This document shows, in pieces, positions 1 to 6,000 of a stretch of DNA of 8,327 nucleotides. Position 1 is the first letter of the stretch. Each line of letters begins with the position of its first letter. The notes under the pieces were generated by a model that had not been told where the DNA came from, made no database searches, and saw only the letters and a program-made list of their open reading frames with translations. Source of the DNA: a bacterium (lineage in GTDB: Bacteria > Cyanobacteriota > Vampirovibrionia > Gastranaerophilales > Gastranaerophilaceae). A program made the translations under genes and the position numbers. The stretch covers positions 1 to 8,327 of the forward strand of contig JAFUUT010000276.1 of assembly GCA_017477685.1 (NCBI GenBank), given 5' to 3'.

Positions 1-3000
1 ACTGTATCATTAATTACAAGATCGCCCGAGCCAAATTTTGCAACATAACCAGAACCTATAACATTTTGAATAACATCTTGATTTGTTTTATCGGTTGTAT
101 AATACAAATTCCCGACAACATTTACCAATCCGCCAACAAATGAATTATCGTCCGTTTTTTCGAAAGATAAAATTGAATCGGAAAGGATATTTGTTGTTCC
201 GAGATATTGTGAATTATCACCGGAGATAGAAACATTCCCTTTAACATTGAATGTTCCGCTGCCAAGAATATCATTATTCAAATCAAATATTGAATTTGAA
301 GTATTCTTTACTATAAATGTATTGCCGTTTACATTAATATCACCGCCAACCATTGAGTCAGTACTATTACCTGAAGCATCATATTCTAATGTACCGGCTT
401 GAATATATGTTCCGCCTGTTAATGCAGAATTGTCACCTGATAATATTAATTTTCCTGCTCCTGACTTTGTTAAAGAGCCGACACCGGAAATTAAATCACC
501 ATCGTTATTTATAAATATTTCTTTACCAGAAGAAGTATTGAATTCTATGACATTAGATATTACTGTTGATGAATCATCAGCAAAGAAACTGTTATCTTTA
601 ACAATTAAATTGCCGCCCGTAATATTTGCACTGCCGTGGAAATCAGAATTGTCACCGTCTAAAATAAGATTTTTTGAGCCTGTTTGGCTTATTTCACCAT
701 ATCCGGAGAATTTGTCAGCAGTAACATCCGCTTCATCATTGTCTAATGTAAGTTTAGCACCGGCAAGAATATTTGTCGTACCTGATATATAAGTATCATT
801 TGCAGAATTTTGGCTGAATAAAACTTCTCCGTTAGAAATTTTTAACACCCCTGCAAAATCTTCATTATTTCCGCGAAGATTTAAAACTCCGTTACCGGTT
901 TTTTCCAATATTCCATTTCCGGCAATACCGCTATTAATTAAACTTGTATCGCCTGTTGCATTGAATGTAACTTTTGTATTTTCTCCGTCAATATAGATAT
1001 CATTTGCACTATATTCACTATTTCCATTTTTGTGGCGATTTACTGAATTTGCACCAAAAACAGAGTTTGTAATAAGCATGTCGGCACTTGTGTATATTGC
1101 ACCGCCTCTGCCATCTGCACTGTTACCGTCAGCAGTCGAATTTGTTAAGCTCAAACCTGTAGAAGCATTATAAATAACACCACCGTCAACACCCGCACTG
1201 TTACCTGTAAAGTCCGATCCGCTGATTGTTAACGAGTCACTGTTTATATTAGCTATGGCCCCGCCGTTTTGTGCCGAACTGTCTTTAAATACTATATTAT
1301 TAAGCAGGGCAGAAGAATTGCCATTATTCAAGTATAGAACAGAACCGTCCTTAATTGCCTGATTTTGGCGTTTTGCCTCTTGGATTGTCAAATCTTGAAC
1401 AGTTAAATTAGTGTTATTTTGAGTTAACTCAAAGAATGAACCATATTCACCTTCGATTGGAGAAGAAACAGTAATCGTACCATCATCATTCTTGGTATAA
1501 GAAACTCTGTTTCCTGAAATAATACTTGAATCTTTTCCGTTACCTATAACGACAAAATCACCGGAAAGAGTTTCGTCCAAATCTCTTGCTATATGATAGA
1601 TGTTTGAACCAACAACACTAAAACCTCTTGAATTATTATGTTCGTGATTCATCGTTCTCAAAGTATCAGGGGAAGCAATTCTAATTCCTTTAAATTCTAT
1701 AGAATCATAATAGTCATTTGCCTCATCCGATTTTACGGCATTTATTTCATACTCGTATATGGTTGTTGACCAGTCCGCAAGTTTTGGATTACCGCTTGAT
1801 ACTAAAATACCGACAGAACCATTTGCATTATTTATGACCTGAAAAACTTTTGTCTTTTCATCATTATCAAAAATACCGTTGTCTTCTGTTATCGCAAGTT
1901 TTGTCAGGTTGAAATTACCGCTGCCGTCAAGAATATACAATACGTCGCTGCCTTCATTATTACCCAACGAAACATCCAATGTTAATGCGGAATTATTTAC
2001 AGTCAAATTATTAAATGTATATGTTCTTAAAGCATCTGACAATGACGCAGAAACGTCTGAATCCATAATATCCAATACTGAATTATTAAATTCATAAGAA
2101 CCTGAATAATTGGAAGCGGTTAAAGATATTTCCGAACTGTTATTAATAACTATAGTATTGTTTGCAGCATTAGCAATTTCCCCTAAGCTTATTTTGGCAT
2201 TATTAAATACCCCTTTTGCACCCGATGAATTTGAATCAAAAGCGAATTTACCGTTATTGTTAAGAGATAACGCAGAATTTGCACCTGCGGTATAATCGAA
2301 CTCGGAATCTCCGTATACCTCGACATCAAAATCAAGGTCTGAAGCATTATCATTTGAACTTGTTACATCTAAAATACCTTCTTTAACTTGTGCCAAACCG
2401 CTAAACGTATAATCCGATAATTCTAATTTAGAATTCCCGAATTTTGAAAGATTTCCTTCACCGGATAAATTTGTTAAAACAGAATTCCTGTCCGCTGTGT
2501 AATTCAGGAATGCGCCTTGCGAAATTGAAGTTGCCCCGGCGTTATATGTTCTTGTACCATCAGCATTGCTCGCAACATTCAAAGTCCCCTGCTCTACATT
2601 AACAGAACCGATATTATTTGTACCGATCAAGTCAAAGCTTCCGCTTCCTAATTTGTTAAAGACCGTACCGGAGCCAACAGAGGAAATATTTCCGCCGCGA
2701 ATTGAGTTTTCACTGGTTGTTTCAACACTCAAAACCGTGTCTGAAGACATGTTTATTGCCTCAGCTCCAAAGAACGAAGCATTTTCGCCCTGTTCTTTAT
2801 AAGAAACTTCGCCGGATTTTATGTTTAATGTACCTGTAAAGTTATCATTATCACCGGTTATATTTAATGTTCCGGCACCGTTTTTATCTATTGTACCCTT
2901 GCCGTTTATATTTGATGCGGCAAGATTTACAAGACCTCTGTCATCGATATTTAATTTGGCACCGTTTGCAATATTTAATGATGAATCGGAAGTATCGAAT

Positions 3001-6000
3001 AAACTGTCATCAGCCGATTTGGCAACGAAATTCAAATCACCTTCTTCAATATAAACCGAGCCTTTAAATCCTGAATTTGAACCGCTTACATTCAAAGCTG
3101 CATTGCCAAGTTTTGTAAATACACTCTGAGAATTTTCACTCAAGATACCACCGGAAATAGTATTCCCTTGAGCACCCGTTGTGTATGATAAATCGGCACC
3201 ACTCGCAAGATAAATATCATTTGATACTTCTTGAGCAGTATTATCTGCGAAATCAGTATTGGAAATCAGTAAATCTACGGCACTGTATATTGCACCGCCC
3301 AATCCGTCAGAAGAATTACCTTTGAACTCTGAATTTGAAATGCTTATACTATGAGCTGACTCAATATCAAACGCACCGCCTTGACCGCTTGAAGTATTAT
3401 TTTGAATAATTACATCAGAAATTGTTATATCGGCTTTATCGCTTGCGGCATAAAGAACAGAACCACCTCTTGAAGAAACTTGCGCATCCTGAACAGTAAC
3501 ATTATTCAAATAAAAATCTGTCGTTTTTTCGGATTCCGTAAGCTCAAACATTGAACCTCTTTCACCGGTAGAAGTCCAATCTCCTAGCGCGCGGATACCT
3601 GAGATTATACTATCGGTTTTAGACGTACCGTTAACTACAAAAGTTCCGTGCTCAGTTTTGCCTAAATCCTCTCCTATATGATATGTAGAAGAATCATTGA
3701 CAACAGAAAAACCTCTTATATTTTCTTCTGTTGAATTATCGTAATTATTCATTTTTTTCAATGAATTTGCATCGGAAATATTAATTCCGGTAAATTTCAT
3801 TGAATCATTATCTGTATCTGTTTTAGCAGAAGAAATAGCATATTCATATACGTTTGTAGACCAAGCCCCATCTATTGCTGCACCTGAAGCAGACAAACTT
3901 AAAGAGCTGCCTGAGCCGTTTTTGATAATTTGAACAATTTTTGAATTATCATGCGAAGTAAACAATCCGTTATCGTCAATAATTCTGAATTGAGAAATAT
4001 TTAATACACCGCTTCCGTTCTCTACTATAAATCTGTCGCCGGCAAGGGATGCACCCAAAGAGATATCAACATTTACCTTAGAATTATTTAATGATGATAA
4101 GCCGTTTATTGTATAATCAACGATACTTGAATCTAATACATTCAAAGAAGTGTTATCAAGAATTAATGAGCCGGAAATAGTATTTAATCCCGAACCAAAT
4201 GCAAGATTTGCATCTTTGAATGTTGCGGTATCATTCGAATTAAAATCGGAATTTAGAATAATTTTATCGGAATTGCCGCCATTGAAAATTAATTTATTAT
4301 TACCGGATACAGAATTATAGAAACCGCTATTAATATTGGTTTCACCTGTTCCTGCCGTATAATCAAAAGTCGCACCGTCTTTAAGATTTATCTCCGGCAA
4401 AGTACCGCTCGCTAAAGTTTTGCCGCTCATAGAGGTATATTTTAAAGTGGCATTGGCATCTGATGAATTATCAACATTTATAACCGCAGAACTGTTAAAG
4501 AACCTATTATCAGAAGATTCCGAATAAGCGAGAGTTCCTTCATTTATATTCACAGTTCCTACAAATCCTGATTGGTCACCGTTCATTTGCAATTCAGCAG
4601 AGCCGAATTTGTTAAATTCAGAACTTTCTGTTCCAATCATACGATTGTTAAATGTACTGTTTCCTGAATTTGCAGTGTAATTCAATTGAGAGGAATCAGT
4701 AATATTTATAATAGCATTTGACAAAACTCCGGTATTATTGAAACTTCCTGAAATATTGAGTCTGCCGCCATTTATACTGCCGCTGCTTGAACCGTTGGTA
4801 CTTGAAATTGTACCATCGGTATTGGCTATTGCACCGGTATTAACTAAAGTAGTATTGATATTACCGCTATTTGTATATTCCCCTGATACATTAACACGGC
4901 CGCCGGAAATAGTTCCGCTATTTGAGCCGCCTGCTGTTGTAATTGCACCTGTATTTGTTATATTTCCGGAATTTGTAACGCTAGCATTTATATTTGCACT
5001 GTTTACAAGAGCCGCACCATCTGCAACTTCAAGTGTATTTTGAGTCATATCAGCACTTAAAGTTGTTGTACCACCGGTTATTTGTGTAGAACCTGCATTT
5101 CCGTCAATAGCATTCGCAATAACATTGCTGCCTGACAATATCAAAGAACCGTTATTCGTAATTCCTGCAGTGTTACCCGAAATTTCAACATTGTTAAGAG
5201 CCAGCTCATTATCTGCAGAAACAGTCGCAACTTTTGCGGCATTTGTAATTTTTACATTATTAATTTCTACCTGAGTATTTGTATCTCCATCTTTTTCAAG
5301 AGTTAATTCAAATAATGTTTTGCCGTTGCCGTCAATAGTAGAACGAACATCTCCTTCTGCAACACCGTTTATGGTTAATTTACCGCGAGAAGTTGTTCCG
5401 AGACCTGATATTGTTTCCCCTGTAACAGTATCTTGATCCTTGACTACATAAGTTTCATTTGCGCTTGTTGCATTGAATTCACGCTCGGAAGCTTCACTTT
5501 GATTCAATTTTTGAAGTACGTCATACAAACCTGTATATGTTTTATCACCGTATTGTCTAAGGGATTCATCAAGAACATATGTCAAGCTATTGGAATTATA
5601 AACTTCAAAATGATAAGTATCGGTAATCTCCTGATTGTAGGCCCCGACATTATCACTCCAATTGTACACTGTTCCGATATCGTCAACACCTGATACAAAT
5701 CCGTCCTTCGTTTTGTCTTCAACATCACTGGCTAAAGATAAAACTATGTTATTATTGTCACCATACACTACTTGATATATAGTGTCCAAAACAGGTGCGT
5801 TTACATCTGATAAGGTAACACTTATTGTTCCTGTAGAACCATCCGCAACAGTAAAGCTGTCTATTTGAGTTGATGTTATATCTAAATTTACATCTAAAGT
5901 ACTATTTAAAGTTACATTACCAAGATTAAACGAATCAATATTATTATTGGCAGAATCAAACAAACCGCCATTAGCATCATTTGTCGTATTAGCGAGAGTT

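Larger units (their letters stand above)
3..2396 (-). repeat. Block D: fourth large repeat block, cut by the window edge
   Basis: Residues 1936 to at least 2733. It repeats the layout of block C: opening VKEGILDV and FDYTAG strand units, the core (2072-2276; 1374-1988) with Trp2144 in DWSTTIYEY, a Pmp-like cluster (1047-1346), NDIY (993-1004), then SGDNS-type strand repeats that continue to the edge. A second NDIY-like motif (NDTY, 789-800) occurs here. The last visible unit (3-38) is incomplete, so the array certainly goes on past the window. Confidence 0.75.
2397..4547 (-). repeat. Block C: third large repeat block, sister of block D
   Basis: Residues 1219-1935. Order: strand repeats (INEGTLAYSE, then LKDGATFDYTAG), the conserved core (1375-1573; 3483-4079), a Pmp-like cluster (1579-1654), an NDIY motif (3210-3221), and four SGDNS-type strand repeats between 2364 and 3113. 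The same order recurs in block D. The core carries Trp1447 in AWSTNVYEY and a second Trp in GDWTSTGE. Boundaries follow the recurring LxxxxEG[TI]L opening and are approximate. Confidence 0.75.

Noticed and set aside
430..792. Plus-strand open frame of 120 codons, and similar ones at 1879-2097, 2566-2802, 4738-5043 and 7207-7485
   Set aside because: They lie opposite the giant gene. Their Pro/Leu/Phe/Val-rich products are what antisense reading of Ser/Asn/Gly-rich codons gives, and none shows a convincing start context or domain.
1..902. C-terminal autotransporter barrel
   Set aside because: The last visible residues are still strand repeats; no amphipathic barrel strands or terminal aromatic residue are seen before the edge.
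5400..5660. An embedded enzyme or protease domain in the less repetitive part of block B
   Set aside because: No catalytic motif such as a subtilase GTS or trypsin-like GDSG was found, and the stretch aligns with the cores of blocks C and D.
5433..5693. Plus-strand open frame with a Cys- and Ile-rich, membrane-like start
   Set aside because: It is antisense to the block B core, which is read without interruption. The hydrophobicity comes from the opposite strand's composition.
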